Source: Paenibacillus alkaliterrae
Lineage (GTDB): Bacteria; Bacillota; Bacilli; Paenibacillales; Paenibacillaceae
Direction: 5' to 3'
Assembly (NCBI RefSeq): GCF_021532375.1
Contig: NZ_JAKGAP010000034.1
Location: 1-62,141 of the forward strand
DNA length: 62,141 nt
This document shows positions 51,376 to 60,640 of this stretch, one piece after another. The notes under the pieces were generated by a model. It was not told the DNA's origin. It saw only the letters and a program-made list of their open reading frames with translations, and made no database searches. Position 1 is the first letter of the stretch. Every line of letters begins with the position of its first letter. Both the position numbers and the translations under genes were made by a program.

Positions 51376-53163
51376 GTGATCGTCATACGTTACAGGATAT
51401 CGATATTCGATAAGATTATCATTACGATCATTCTGCTGCTTATCCCCGTTCTGTTCTTGTACAGCTACTCCAACCGGATTGCGGGCAGCGTGGTGGAGGA
51501 GCAGCTCCGCTCGTCCAATTTGAACGAATTATCGTTTTTCTTGAACCGGATGGATTCAAATATTGAGAATTTGTCCCTGTTTCCGGTTATATTAAGCTAC
51601 GATCCGCATATTCGGGATTTTATCGGGGGTACCGGCGAGGCGGCCGGCAATCCGTTAAAGGCGCAATCCCGCATGACGGAGAAATTAAGTCTTCAAAGCG
51701 TATCCAGCAGCTGGACCAATGATTTGACAATCGCGATGCCGGAGAGCAAGAGGGTGCTGTCCTCTAATATTTATGTTAACGGTATGGGGGAGTGGATGTG
51801 GGACGGTCCCATCCGGAAGACATGGTCCTACGAAGAGGACCATTCCCGCGGATTTCCGGTCGGTACCTTTATCCGGGAGACCAGCGAACCCGCCAATGCG
51901 GCAACGGCCTTGCAAGCCGATGCGGTATTTCAGGTTCGTTTTCCCGTGGAGACCATTACCGACCTGCTGGACATTTACCGAAAGGACGAGCAGAGCGATC
52001 CATTCCTGTACCATCCGGATTACCGGCCGATTCGGAACAGCACGCCTGACTTGTCGATCGAAGAGCCGATTATACGGAATGTGTTGCATAGGTCCTTGAC
52101 GGATGCAGGCCAGGAAACGATTGTTATCAACGATCAATCGTATTTGGTCAGTTATGTGAAATCACGCCAGCTGGGCTGGTATCTGGTAGATTATGTTCCG
52201 GTCCAAAGAATCTTGTCCCCAATTACAACGGCACGCAATTGGTTCTACGGTTCAATCGCCTTTCTGCTTATGATCGGACTTATCGCTTCGTTTCTGCTTT
52301 ACCGTAATGTCCAGATTCCGATCCGAACGATGATCAAAGGCGTGAAGCGGATGAGCCGGGGGGATTTATCCTCGCGTATCGATTATAAAGCGAAGAACGA
52401 ATTCGATGATTTAATCCGGCATTACAATGAAATGGCCGGCCGGATTCAGGTCTTGATCGAGGATGTTTATACGGAGAAGCTGCGGTCCCGCGAGGCAACG
52501 CTAAAGCAGCTTCAGTCTCAGATAAACCCGCATTTTCTGTATAATTCGCTGTTCTTTGTCATTAATTCCGCCATGCTGGAGGATCGCGATGCGGTAGTTG
52601 CCATGGCCGAAAATTTGGCTGAGTATTACAGGTACACCGCAAGGGTTGAGAACCAGCAGGTTACCCTTCGGGATGAGCTCGATTTGGTGCGTCACTATCT
52701 GAATATTCATCATTTGAGGATGCAGCGTCTGGCGTTCGCGATAACCGTCCCGGAAGACATGATGGATGAGCCTGTCCCGCGCCTCCTTCTTCAGCCGCTG
52801 GTGGAGAATGCCATCGTCCATGGCATCGAGCCTCGGGTGACGGGCGGCACCATTACCATTACTGGCGAGCAGAATGAAAGGCGGAACCGGATCGTCATAG
52901 CCGATAATGGTTCGGGGCTGTCTGAGTCCGAGCTGCGCCGGCTGACGATTCAACTTAATGGACCGATGACCGATGAACTCGGTTGCGGGACGTGGAACGT
53001 ACACCGGCGTTTGCAATATCTATTCGGTGAAGGCTCGGGATTATCGTTCAGGCATGCGCCAGGCGGGGGGCTGGAAGCCGTTCTGACATGGAACCGGACG
53101 AGCAGCATTGCGAAACCAAGGCTAGAGGAGGGAGATCATGACCCAACTATTGATCGTGGATGA
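51376..53163 (+). CDS. YesM-type sensor histidine kinase
   Basis: A 595-residue membrane kinase. Helix 1 (about 10-30; IIITIILLLIPVLFLYSYSN) and helix 2 (about 290-310; WFYGSIAFLLMIGLIASFLL) bracket a large extracellular sensor region. HAMP follows (RTMIKGVKRMSRGDLSSRID), then the His_kinase motif QINPHFLYNSLFFVINSAML with the phosphorylated His and the ATPase boxes LLLQPLVENAIVHGI, IADNGSGLSESEL and a shortened C-terminal glycine box. GTG 51376 follows the receptor stop by four bases; a better-placed SD (GAAGGTGAT) precedes an in-frame ATA at 51385. Its partner is the next gene, overlapping by 26 bp. Confidence 0.93.
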   Translation: MIVIRYRISIFDKIIITIILLLIPVLFLYSYSNRIAGSVVEEQLRSSNLNELSFFLNRMDSNIENLSLFPVILSYDPHIRDFIGGTGEAAGNPLKAQSRMTEKLSLQSVSSSWTNDLTIAMPESKRVLSSNIYVNGMGEWMWDGPIRKTWSYEEDHSRGFPVGTFIRETSEPANAATALQADAVFQVRFPVETITDLLDIYRKDEQSDPFLYHPDYRPIRNSTPDLSIEEPIIRNVLHRSLTDAGQETIVINDQSYLVSYVKSRQLGWYLVDYVPVQRILSPITTARNWFYGSIAFLLMIGLIASFLLYRNVQIPIRTMIKGVKRMSRGDLSSRIDYKAKNEFDDLIRHYNEMAGRIQVLIEDVYTEKLRSREATLKQLQSQINPHFLYNSLFFVINSAMLEDRDAVVAMAENLAEYYRYTARVENQQVTLRDELDLVRHYLNIHHLRMQRLAFAITVPEDMMDEPVPRLLLQPLVENAIVHGIEPRVTGGTITITGEQNERRNRIVIADNGSGLSESELRRLTIQLNGPMTDELGCGTWNVHRRLQYLFGEGSGLSFRHAPGGGLEAVLTWNRTSSIAKPRLEEGDHDPTIDRG

Positions 53164-54760
53164 CGAGGCTCATGTCGTGGATCGTTTCTCGACCACGATT
53201 GACTGGAAGGCCATTGGCGTAGAGCAGGTTTTCAAAGCCTATTCCGGACTCGAAGCCCTCGCGCTCCTCAGGCAATTTTCCATCGATATCGTCATTACCG
53301 ATATTAAAATGCCAGGCATGTCGGGCTTGCAATTGATCGCTGAAATCCGCCGGCTCTGGCCCAAAACCAAATGCATATTATTGTCCGGGTATTCGGATTT
53401 CAATTACGCTAAAAAGGCCATTCTGTACCAGACCGAGGATTACTTGCTGAAGCCGGTAAAGGAAGAAGAATTGCTGGCCGCCGTCGAGCGGGTCCTTGCA
53501 AAGCTGGAATTGGAATGGGAGGAAGTCGTCTCCAATCAGAGGCTGACCTATACGTTTAAGGAAAATCTCCCTTTGCTGAGGGCGAATTTGCTCCTGGAAC
53601 TGCTTCAGGGCCGAAGATGGGAGACAACCGCTCTGCATGACAAAATGAAGATGCTGGAGCTTTCCGACCACGAATGGCAATTCTGTTCGCTGATGGTGGT
53701 CCGTTTGGACGAGCTTTTTCTCCAGTACGATCTTCGAGATCTGTCCTGGAAGGACTATGCAATCGGCAATATGGTCGAAGAGTTGTTCGGCGGGCGATAT
53801 GCGATCTGGTATGCCAAAGACGCTCATGATTATCTCGTTTTTGCGATGACGGCGAAGCGGGAGGCGGCCGGGGAGAACGACACGGTCTGGTTCGAGCGTA
53901 CGGCGGCTGCCCTGCAAACGGCGGTGGGCACGTATCTGAAGGGTAAAATTTCCGTCATGGTCTGTCATGACGGGCGGTTTCCTTATGATTTGGCATCGCT
54001 GTACAGCCGTTCGATCGGAGCATTCCGCAAACGGATCGGAAGCGAACGGGAGCTGTTTATGCGTCTGGAAGACGATCGTTCGGAAGAGGGGATTGGGTCT
54101 CTGAAAAGCCTCTACGAGCCGCCTGCATTGATTCATTTGCTGGAGGCGGCGAGGTGGAGCGACATCGCAGAGAAGCTTCGGCTGATCTTTGACGATATGG
54201 ACATGGAGGATACCCGACCCGGTTCGCAGGAGCATCTTCTTGAAATCTATTTCACGATCGCCTCCGCCTATTCGTATATCGCGCATAAAAACGGAAGGCA
54301 TTTATCGGAATTGCTCGGGAATGAGTACGGAAAAATGACGGAAGGTCTCCCTTTCCGTTCCGTGAACCAGCTCCGCGAATGGTCGCTCAGGACGCTGCAC
54401 AGGATCCGCGAGGATATGGACCGCGAGACGAAGGATTCAAGGATGGCCCTGATCCGGGAAATCCAGGCTTTTATTGAACAAAACGTCCAGCAGGATGTCT
54501 CCTTGCAATCGATCGCCGATCATGTGTATCTTCATCCGGTATATGTTTCGAAGGTGTATAAGCTGGAAACCGGTGAAAATTTAAGCGACTATGCGCAGCG
54601 TGTGCGCATGAACAAGGCGGAGTATCTTCTGAAGCACAGCGCGGACAAAATTTATGAAATCGCTGCAAGCCTCGGCTATCAGCGTCCGCATTCCTTCAAC
54701 CATGCATTCAAAAAAAAGTTCGGCATGACCCCTCAGGAATACAGAGACCGATTCTCTTAA
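53138..54760 (+). CDS. YesN-type AraC-family response regulator
   Basis: A 540-residue regulator. The receiver domain (1-120) has LLIVDDEAHVVDRF, phospho-Asp in VITDIKMPGMSG, LLSGYSDF and LLKPVKEEEL. A long middle part (about 130-430) of the YesN type follows, and the C-terminus carries two HTHs of the AraC family (VSLQSIADHVYLHPVYVSKV and IYEIAASLGYQRPHSFNHAF), ending KKFGMTPQEYRDRF. It should activate the sugar ABC operon when its kinase senses the ligand. GAGGAGGGAG precedes ATG 53138. A terminator hairpin follows. Confidence 0.95.
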   Translation: MTQLLIVDDEAHVVDRFSTTIDWKAIGVEQVFKAYSGLEALALLRQFSIDIVITDIKMPGMSGLQLIAEIRRLWPKTKCILLSGYSDFNYAKKAILYQTEDYLLKPVKEEELLAAVERVLAKLELEWEEVVSNQRLTYTFKENLPLLRANLLLELLQGRRWETTALHDKMKMLELSDHEWQFCSLMVVRLDELFLQYDLRDLSWKDYAIGNMVEELFGGRYAIWYAKDAHDYLVFAMTAKREAAGENDTVWFERTAAALQTAVGTYLKGKISVMVCHDGRFPYDLASLYSRSIGAFRKRIGSERELFMRLEDDRSEEGIGSLKSLYEPPALIHLLEAARWSDIAEKLRLIFDDMDMEDTRPGSQEHLLEIYFTIASAYSYIAHKNGRHLSELLGNEYGKMTEGLPFRSVNQLREWSLRTLHRIREDMDRETKDSRMALIREIQAFIEQNVQQDVSLQSIADHVYLHPVYVSKVYKLETGENLSDYAQRVRMNKAEYLLKHSADKIYEIAASLGYQRPHSFNHAFKKKFGMTPQEYRDRFS

Positions 54761-54773
54761 GAGCATTTGATTG

Positions 54774-54799
54774 GCGCCCCGAATGAGGGGTATTTTTTT
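54774..54799 (+). terminator. short terminator of the ABC/two-component operon
   Basis: GCCCC pairs with GGGGT around GAATGA (54776-54791 region), then TATTTTTTTC. Confidence 0.6.
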
Positions 54800-54853
54800 C
54801 TCAAAAAGTTTAATAAAATAAACCCGGAGGCGCTACATCAAGCATTTAAGAGA

Positions 54854-54869
54854 TTCAAAGCGCTTTCAT
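54854..54869. promoter_or_regulatory. cre-like palindrome
   Basis: TTCAAAGCGCTTTCAT contains the AAAGCGCTTT core of CcpA sites. In the otherwise gene-free stretch 54800-55134 I see only this and an unsupported AT-rich open frame (54903-55094). Confidence 0.35.
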
Positions 54870-55134
54870 AGCAGATATTGATAGAATTAGCTTTTTTTCG
54901 AGTTGTACGTTCTACATGTTGTGAAATATACTAAAATAGGACGATATTATTATTTACATTTTATTAATAGGAGAGAAAGCCGCACACCCTGTTTTGAAAA
55001 CGCATACATTTATTATCGAAAAACCAATAGCCTCCCCTGTTTAATGGCAAGAGTCACTGTGTCCTGCATGGGAATGAATACTTCTAATGCTTGATCCTCG
55101 CTCAGCAAATAACCGTGTATAAGGGGTGTTGGGG

Positions 55135-55488
55135 ATGCGAAATGTACTTCTTATTGAAGACTATCTTAACGTTCGATTGGTGTTGAAGCTGCTTCTTGAA
55201 AAAAACAACTTTAGAGTGATTGGCGAAGCTTCAGATGGCGTTGATGGGGTAGAGAAGTATATTCATCTGCGTCCCGATATCACGATTGTGGACTATTCAT
55301 TGCCTCTATTAAACGGCTATATGATCGCTCGATTAATCCGGAGCCTTGATCAAAATGCTTGCATTATTTTGTGTACCGGACAAGCGGAGCATGTGAAGGA
55401 TGTGTTTTACGAGCTTGGGGTTTTTGCGGTATTGCCTAAGCCTTTTACGGAGGAGCAGCTGTTGAACGCGATTCGCGCTTGTTCGTAG
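55135..55488 (+). CDS. stand-alone CheY-type response regulator
   Basis: A 117-residue receiver domain without an output domain: VLLIEDYLNVRLVLKLLLEK (acidic pocket with only E-D), phospho-Asp in ITIVDYSLPLLNGY, LCTGQ (Thr switch) and VLPKPFTEEQ (Lys). It could act by protein contact, as CheY or Spo0F do. ATG 55135 has AAGGGG eight bases upstream; GTG 55126 is an alternative. No kinase gene adjoins it, and a strong terminator follows, so it is monocistronic. Confidence 0.92.
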   Translation: MRNVLLIEDYLNVRLVLKLLLEKNNFRVIGEASDGVDGVEKYIHLRPDITIVDYSLPLLNGYMIARLIRSLDQNACIILCTGQAEHVKDVFYELGVFAVLPKPFTEEQLLNAIRACS

Positions 55489-55522
55489 AGTGGACTTCAT
55501 CTCAATCTGTCCCACATCTCAG

Positions 55523-55550
55523 ACTGCCGAGATCTTCTCGGCAGTTTTTT
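55523..55550 (+). terminator. terminator after the CheY-like gene
   Basis: ACTGCCGAGA (55523-55532) pairs with TCTCGGCAGT (55536-55545) around TCT, followed by T6. Confidence 0.93.
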
Positions 55551-55597
55551 CATGCTCGCAGCCTGTCCATTAACTCGCCGCTCTCGAGCCCCATTTG

Positions 55598-55616
55598 GCT
55601 CGCTATGATGGATTAA
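55598..55616. repeat. inverted copy of the AAATCCAACATAGCG-type repeat
   Basis: GGCTCGCTATGATGGATTA on the plus strand is, read in reverse complement, close to the 6363 and 42917 motifs. It lies about 70 bp before the gerA operon. Confidence 0.6.
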
Positions 55617-55684
55617 GTTTATAAAAGTTTGGCTGAGGCAATAATGGATTTTGAAAAGCTGGAGCAGGGAGGAGGGGGGGAGTT

Positions 55685-57223
55685 ATGGGGAGGCCTGAAA
55701 AAGCGGAGTCGTTAAAAAAAAGTCTTGATGACAATATTCAACATGTAAAAGAAACTCTTGGAAACAGTAACGATATCGTCATTCGTGAGATTCGGATTGG
55801 AAAAGAGCAGGAAATTAAGGCAGGCGTTTTCTATACCGATGGATTGGCCGATGCAAAGACAATCCAAAGCTACGTCATGGAATCCCTGATGCTGGATATC
55901 CGAGAAACCGACATGGAAGAAAAGCTTTCAAGAAATCCCTTAATCCATTTGAAAGAATCGGTCCTTACGATCGGTTCGCTTCAAGATGTAAGCGATTTTG
56001 ATGCTTTTTTCTCTTCTCTTTTATCGGGGGATACTCTCATCTTGGTGGATGGATTTAATCAAGGATTTGCATTGAGTACGGCAGGTTGGGAAGACCGCGG
56101 TGTACAAGAGCCTACTTCCCAAACGGTGGTTCGAGGGCCGCGGGAGGGATTTTCAGAAAATTTACGTACCAATACAGCACTTATTCGACGGAAAATTAAA
56201 GATCCTAATCTTTGGATGGAAACTAAAGTCGTGGGTCGTGTGACAAAAACGAATGTATCGATGATGTATATGAATGGAATCGTCAATGACAAGGTGGTCG
56301 AAGAAGTTCGGACACGGCTGGATCGCATTGATATCGACGGGATTCTGGAAAGCGGCTATATTGAAGAATTGATTCAAGATGAGACATACACCCCTTTTCC
56401 AACGGTTTACAATACGGAGCGGCCGGATGTCATCGCTGCGGGACTTCTGGAGGGACGCGTAGCCATTTTGGTGGACGGGACCCCTTTTGTTCTTTTGGTG
56501 CCCGCTTTATTCACTCAATATTTTCAATCCGCAGAGGACTATTATCAACGTTCCGATTTCGGTCTGCTTCGTATGCTGCGTTATCTGGCTTTGTTTATCG
56601 GACTCCTTGGACCCTCGCTGTATATCGCCATAACGACATTTCATCAGGAAATGTTTCCTACTTCCCTCCTGATAAGTTTAGCGGCTCAAAGGGAAGGCGT
56701 TCCTTTCCCTGCTTTTGTGGAAGCGCTCATGATGGAAGTGACCTTTGAAATTTTACGGGAAGCGGGGGTGAGAATGCCTCGGGCAGTCGGCCAAGCGGTA
56801 TCCATTGTAGGAGCCTTGGTCATTGGACAAGCGGCGGTTGAAGCGGGAATCGTATCTGCTGCCATGGTCATCGTGGTATCGATCACCGCAATTGCCAACT
56901 TCTCCGTTCCTGCTTTTAATATGGGGATTTCGATCAGGATTTCGCGTTTTGCTTTGATGGGGCTTGCCGCTTCTTTCGGTTTATTCGGCATCACCGTAGG
57001 GTTGATCGCCTTCGTTCTTCACTTGTGCAGCTTGCGTTCCTTCGGTGTACCCTATATGGCGCCCATGGCTCCTTTCGTATTGGCTGACCAGAAGGACACG
57101 ATATTTCGATTGCCGCAATGGGCATTGTTTTCCCGTCCGCGCCTAATCAGCCAAAAAAACGTGATCCGCGAGCAAAATCCTCCGACGACCAAACCTTCAC
57201 TCAGGAAGGGGGATTCTCAATGA
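55685..57223 (+). CDS. spore germination protein, GerA family (A subunit)
   Basis: A 512-residue germinant-receptor A subunit. The N-terminal cytoplasmic domain (1-280) contains the LILVDGFNQGFALST strand, TEPTSQTVVRGPREGF-like EPTSQTVVRGPREGFSEN and TALIRRKIKDPNLWMETKVV, all hallmark GerA motifs. The C-terminal half has about five helices (RYLALFIGLLGPSLYIAITT and following). It sits in the spore inner membrane and forms the receptor with the C and B subunits encoded downstream. A very strong GGGAGGAGGGGGGAG SD precedes ATG 55685. Confidence 0.95.
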   Translation: MGRPEKAESLKKSLDDNIQHVKETLGNSNDIVIREIRIGKEQEIKAGVFYTDGLADAKTIQSYVMESLMLDIRETDMEEKLSRNPLIHLKESVLTIGSLQDVSDFDAFFSSLLSGDTLILVDGFNQGFALSTAGWEDRGVQEPTSQTVVRGPREGFSENLRTNTALIRRKIKDPNLWMETKVVGRVTKTNVSMMYMNGIVNDKVVEEVRTRLDRIDIDGILESGYIEELIQDETYTPFPTVYNTERPDVIAAGLLEGRVAILVDGTPFVLLVPALFTQYFQSAEDYYQRSDFGLLRMLRYLALFIGLLGPSLYIAITTFHQEMFPTSLLISLAAQREGVPFPAFVEALMMEVTFEILREAGVRMPRAVGQAVSIVGALVIGQAAVEAGIVSAAMVIVVSITAIANFSVPAFNMGISIRISRFALMGLAASFGLFGITVGLIAFVLHLCSLRSFGVPYMAPMAPFVLADQKDTIFRLPQWALFSRPRLISQKNVIREQNPPTTKPSLRKGDSQ

Positions 57224-58419
57224 GGAGAAGAGTCATGTTGCTTTGTATACTGATCGTTGTTCTAGTGATCAGTACAGGTTGCTGGAACCGTAGAGAATTA
57301 AATGAGCTTGCGATTATTATGGCGTTTGGATTAGATAAAGCGGGTGAGCAATTTGTGGTGACCGCTCAAGTGGTGAATCCCGGACAAGTCGCGGCGAAGG
57401 AAGGCGGGGGAGGCCGGTCGCCCGTCGTCACTTTCCAAAAGAGAGGAGATACCATACATGAGGCGATTCGAAAAATCACGACGGTCTCCCCCAGAAAATT
57501 GTATGGGGCCCATGTCCGAATGGTCGTGATTGGGGAGGACTTGGCTAAAGAAGGATTTGGAGAAGCGTTGGATCTTTTATCTAGAGATGCTGAAATTCGA
57601 ACCGATTTTTTTATCGTCGTAGCGAAAGAAGAAAAAGCGGAAGATGTCTTGCATGTATTGACTACATTGGAACAAATTCCGGCGAATAAGATGTATTCTT
57701 CTCTTGAAGCCTCCGCTAACGCCTGGGCGCCCTCTGCAACGGTCACCTTGGATCAGCTTCTATCCGACTTGGTGAGCAAGGGGAAACATCCTGTCTTGAC
57801 TGGTATTCAAGTGAAAGGGGATTCTGAAACAGGCGGAAGAAAAGAGAATGTGGAAACCATTGATTCACCCGTTCGATTGCAATATTCCGGCCTTGCCGTC
57901 TTTAAAAAAGATCAATTGGCAGGCTGGTTAAACGAAAAAGAAAGCAAAGGGTATAATTATATCCGCGATCAAGTACAAAGCACCGTAGATGACGTTATTT
58001 GTCCCCAAAGAGGGAAACTGGCACTGGAAGTCATTCGGAGTAAAACAGAGATTAAAGGAAAAGTGGTAAATGGCCGGCCTCAAATCGTTATCGACGTTCG
58101 AACGGAAGAAAATATAAGCGATGTGGAATGCTCTATTGATTTAACCAGGAATGAAACGATTCAAGAATTGGAAAAGTTGGGGGAACAGAGCATTAAAGAT
58201 ATCATTGCAACATCTGTACATAAAGTTCAAAAAAAATACAAGGTGGATATTTTCGGATTTGGCGAAGTCATTCGTCGCTCGAATCCTCAGTATTGGAAAA
58301 AGGTAGAAAATAACTGGGATCAGGAATTTGCGGATCTTTCGGTACAGGTGAAGGTCGATGTAAAAATCCGGCGTATCGGGTCGGCAGGGAATTCCATCCT
58401 CAATGAATTGAAGGAGTAA
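57220..58419 (+). CDS. spore germination lipoprotein, GerC family (C subunit)
   Basis: A 399-residue lipoprotein. The signal peptide ends in VISTGCWNRRELNELAI, the family's diagnostic GCWnrrEl start with the lipidated cysteine near residue 22. IMAFGLDKAG, RKLYGAHVRMVVIGEDLAKE and DFFIVVAKEEKAEDVL are conserved GerAC segments. It completes the receptor on the outer face of the spore inner membrane. The start is ATG 57220 in an ATGA overlap with gerA, with GGAAGGGGGA as SD. Confidence 0.95.
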   Translation: MRRRVMLLCILIVVLVISTGCWNRRELNELAIIMAFGLDKAGEQFVVTAQVVNPGQVAAKEGGGGRSPVVTFQKRGDTIHEAIRKITTVSPRKLYGAHVRMVVIGEDLAKEGFGEALDLLSRDAEIRTDFFIVVAKEEKAEDVLHVLTTLEQIPANKMYSSLEASANAWAPSATVTLDQLLSDLVSKGKHPVLTGIQVKGDSETGGRKENVETIDSPVRLQYSGLAVFKKDQLAGWLNEKESKGYNYIRDQVQSTVDDVICPQRGKLALEVIRSKTEIKGKVVNGRPQIVIDVRTEENISDVECSIDLTRNETIQELEKLGEQSIKDIIATSVHKVQKKYKVDIFGFGEVIRRSNPQYWKKVENNWDQEFADLSVQVKVDVKIRRIGSAGNSILNELKE

Positions 58420-58425
58420 ATGGTT

Positions 58426-58659
58426 ATGGTAGTAATTGTAGGAATATTAGCTGCAGCCATCGTGATGATTATGCTGGAAGTCCCCACTCTCCGGAAACAA
58501 AAGATGAAGAAGGAACTTTGGGTCTTTTCTATTCTAATGCTTGTGGCAGTAGGGCTAAGTATAGCAATGGGACTGCAAATCGATATTCCCAATCCGGTAG
58601 ATGGCATAACGATGCTGTATAAACCGTTCAGTGATTTTGTTTTCCATTTTTTGAAATAG
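58426..58659 (+). CDS. small two-helix membrane protein within the ger operon
   Basis: A 77-residue protein with helices at about 2-20 and 31-50 (WVFSILMLVAVGLSIAMGLQ) and a short C-terminal PVDGITMLYKPFSDFVFHFL segment. Small ORFs of this kind sit in some Ger operons of Bacillales and modulate the receptor (family knowledge of GerD/GerW-unrelated 2-helix D-type subunits). AAGGAG at 58411, overlapping the gerC stop, favours ATG 58426; ATG 58420 is closer. Co-transcribed by position. Confidence 0.82.
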   Translation: MVVIVGILAAAIVMIMLEVPTLRKQKMKKELWVFSILMLVAVGLSIAMGLQIDIPNPVDGITMLYKPFSDFVFHFLK

Positions 58660-58675
58660 AGAAGAAGGTGAAAGA

Positions 58676-59761
58676 ATGCTGGAGGACGGCAAAATCGGGG
58701 TACGTCAATTTACAGTGTTAGTGACCATTTTTACGATTGGCAGCTCCATTTTGGTGGCTCCTGCCGGTCTTGCTTCCGAAGCCAAACAAGACGCGTGGAT
58801 CGCAGCGATACTTGGGGTAGGCGTATCTATGGTTTTTGTATGGCTTTATAATACTTTAGGAACGCGATTCCCCGATATGACCTTGGCCGAGTATAGTGAA
58901 CATATTCTGGGGAAATGGGCAGGAAAAATAGTCTCTCTTCTATTCGTGAGTTATTTCTTTATTTTGGCTGCCCTTTTACTGCGGGAAATCGGAGATTTTA
59001 TGACCACGCAAATCATGCCGGAAACCCCGATTCAATCGATCCATATTATATTTATAGGGGTTGTGCTGATGGGAACGCGGCTTGGGTTAGAACCGCTCAC
59101 CCGTGCCTCGGAGATTTTCTTCCCATGGATTATAGGCCTTCTCTTCTTTCTTGTGATGGCACTTACTACCGAAATTGACTTTCAAAGAATGGAGCCGATT
59201 CTCGGAGAAGGAATAAAGCCTATAATGCGGGGTGCTTTCCCATTTCTTGGCTTGCCTTTTTTAGAACTCGTTGTTTTTTTAATGATTTTTCCTTATGTCA
59301 ATAAAACCAAAGAGGCAGCAAAGGCTTTATTTGTAGGAACATTAATAGGAGGAATCGTTATCATCGTTATTACGATGCTGACAATTATTGTTCTTGGTTC
59401 CGATTTGGCAGCAAGACAGATATATCCCAGTTTTGTTTTGAGTAAAAAAGTAAATATAGCGAATTTTTTGCAACGAGTTGAAAACATCATGGCCGGGATT
59501 TGGTTTTTAACGATCTATTTCAAGTTAACGATTTGCTTTTATGCTTCGGCCTTAGGCCTTGCCCAAACGCTGAAACTAAGGGATTACCGGGTAGTAACCT
59601 TCCCGTTAGGGATGATTTTAGTGGTACTGTCTCTTGTGGCAAGTCCTAATATTGTCTATTTCCTTACGTTTGTCAAAGAAATCTGGACACCTTATTCCCT
59701 CACCTATGGACTGCTTTTACCTTTGATCTTATTAGGAGTAGCGGCCATCCGAAAAATATAG
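58676..59761 (+). CDS. spore germination permease-like protein, GerB family (B subunit)
   Basis: A 361-residue ten-helix membrane protein of the endospore germination permease family (APC fold). GKIGVRQFTVLVTIFTIGSS is the conserved first helix, MTLAEYSEHILGKWAGKIVS and GIKPIMRGAFPFLGLPFLEL are further family stretches. It binds the germinant (amino acid or sugar) in the receptor. AGAAGGTGAAAG precedes ATG 58676. It ends the operon; the next gene is a MATE remnant. Confidence 0.95.
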   Translation: MLEDGKIGVRQFTVLVTIFTIGSSILVAPAGLASEAKQDAWIAAILGVGVSMVFVWLYNTLGTRFPDMTLAEYSEHILGKWAGKIVSLLFVSYFFILAALLLREIGDFMTTQIMPETPIQSIHIIFIGVVLMGTRLGLEPLTRASEIFFPWIIGLLFFLVMALTTEIDFQRMEPILGEGIKPIMRGAFPFLGLPFLELVVFLMIFPYVNKTKEAAKALFVGTLIGGIVIIVITMLTIIVLGSDLAARQIYPSFVLSKKVNIANFLQRVENIMAGIWFLTIYFKLTICFYASALGLAQTLKLRDYRVVTFPLGMILVVLSLVASPNIVYFLTFVKEIWTPYSLTYGLLLPLILLGVAAIRKI

Positions 59762-59844
59762 TTCACCTCATTCAGCCGAATGACGATTGCAGCTTTCACA
59801 TCGGACTGGTCCCAAATAAGGGGATCGCAGAAGGGGATATCATT

Positions 59845-60640
59845 ATGGCAATACCGGATAAAAGATTTTCGCTGTGGGTGCTCGCATGGCCCATCTTTAT
59901 TGAACTGTTTTTGCAATTTTTGCTGGGGGCGGCGGATACGCTGATGGTTAGCCGGATTTCCGACGACGCGGTTGCGGTCGTGGGCTTCTCTAACCAGCTG
60001 TTTCATGCGCTCACGACTCTATTTATCACAGTGGCCAGCGGCGCGGGCATTCTCATTGCCCAGAAGCTCGGCTCCCGCAAAAGCGAGGATGCGCGGACAA
60101 TCGCCATAATGGCGGTAAATGTGAGCGCGGTGATCGGAATTGCGCTCAGTATCATCCTTTATATGATGCCGGGCGAGATTGCGGCTTTGCTGCAGCTGCC
60201 GGAGCATTTGCTGCCGCTTGCGGAAACGTATATTTCGATTGTCGGCGGAGGCATGGTGCTGATCGCGTTAATGTCGGCGCTGAGCACGTCGATTCGCAAC
60301 ACAGGCAACACGAAGGGGCCGATTTATACGGCGATCGGAATGAACGTCGTGCATGTTTTTCTCAACTATGCGTTTATTTTCGGAGCGTTCGGCTTTCCAA
60401 AATGGGGCCTGATGGGCGTTGCCGTCTCCACGGTAGTATGCCGCCTGCTGGCTACTATCGTTCTGTTCATCATGTTCATGGGCTCGTTCGAACGTACGAT
60501 TGGCTGGCGTGATTTGAATGTGTTCAATCGAAAGCTGTTCGGGGACGTACTGCGGATCGGATGGCCGCTTGGCGTTAACATGTCGTGCTGGGTATTCGAT
60601 TTCACCTCGATCTGCAAGCCGTTTCAATGCCCATCTGATC
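59845..60640 (+). pseudogene. MATE-family efflux protein, C-terminally truncated
   Basis: The start (FSLWVLAWPIFIELFLQFLL, GAADTLMVSRISDDAVAVVG) and the motifs through about residue 250 (RIGWPLGVNMSCWVF) are those of a normal MATE Na+/H+-coupled exporter of about 450 residues. Beyond about 60600 similarity ends; near 60640 the DNA becomes an integrase pseudogene on the other strand, and the frame ends at 60753 after unrelated residues. About 200 residues (the second half of the transporter) are lost. GAAGGGGAT precedes ATG 59845. Confidence 0.85.

Noticed and set aside
53378..54301. 307-codon antisense frame over the YesN gene
   Set aside because: It is a shadow frame of a clearly identified regulator.
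54903..55094. 63-codon ORF upstream of the CheY-like gene
   Set aside because: No SD, low-complexity AT-rich start and no recognisable sequence.
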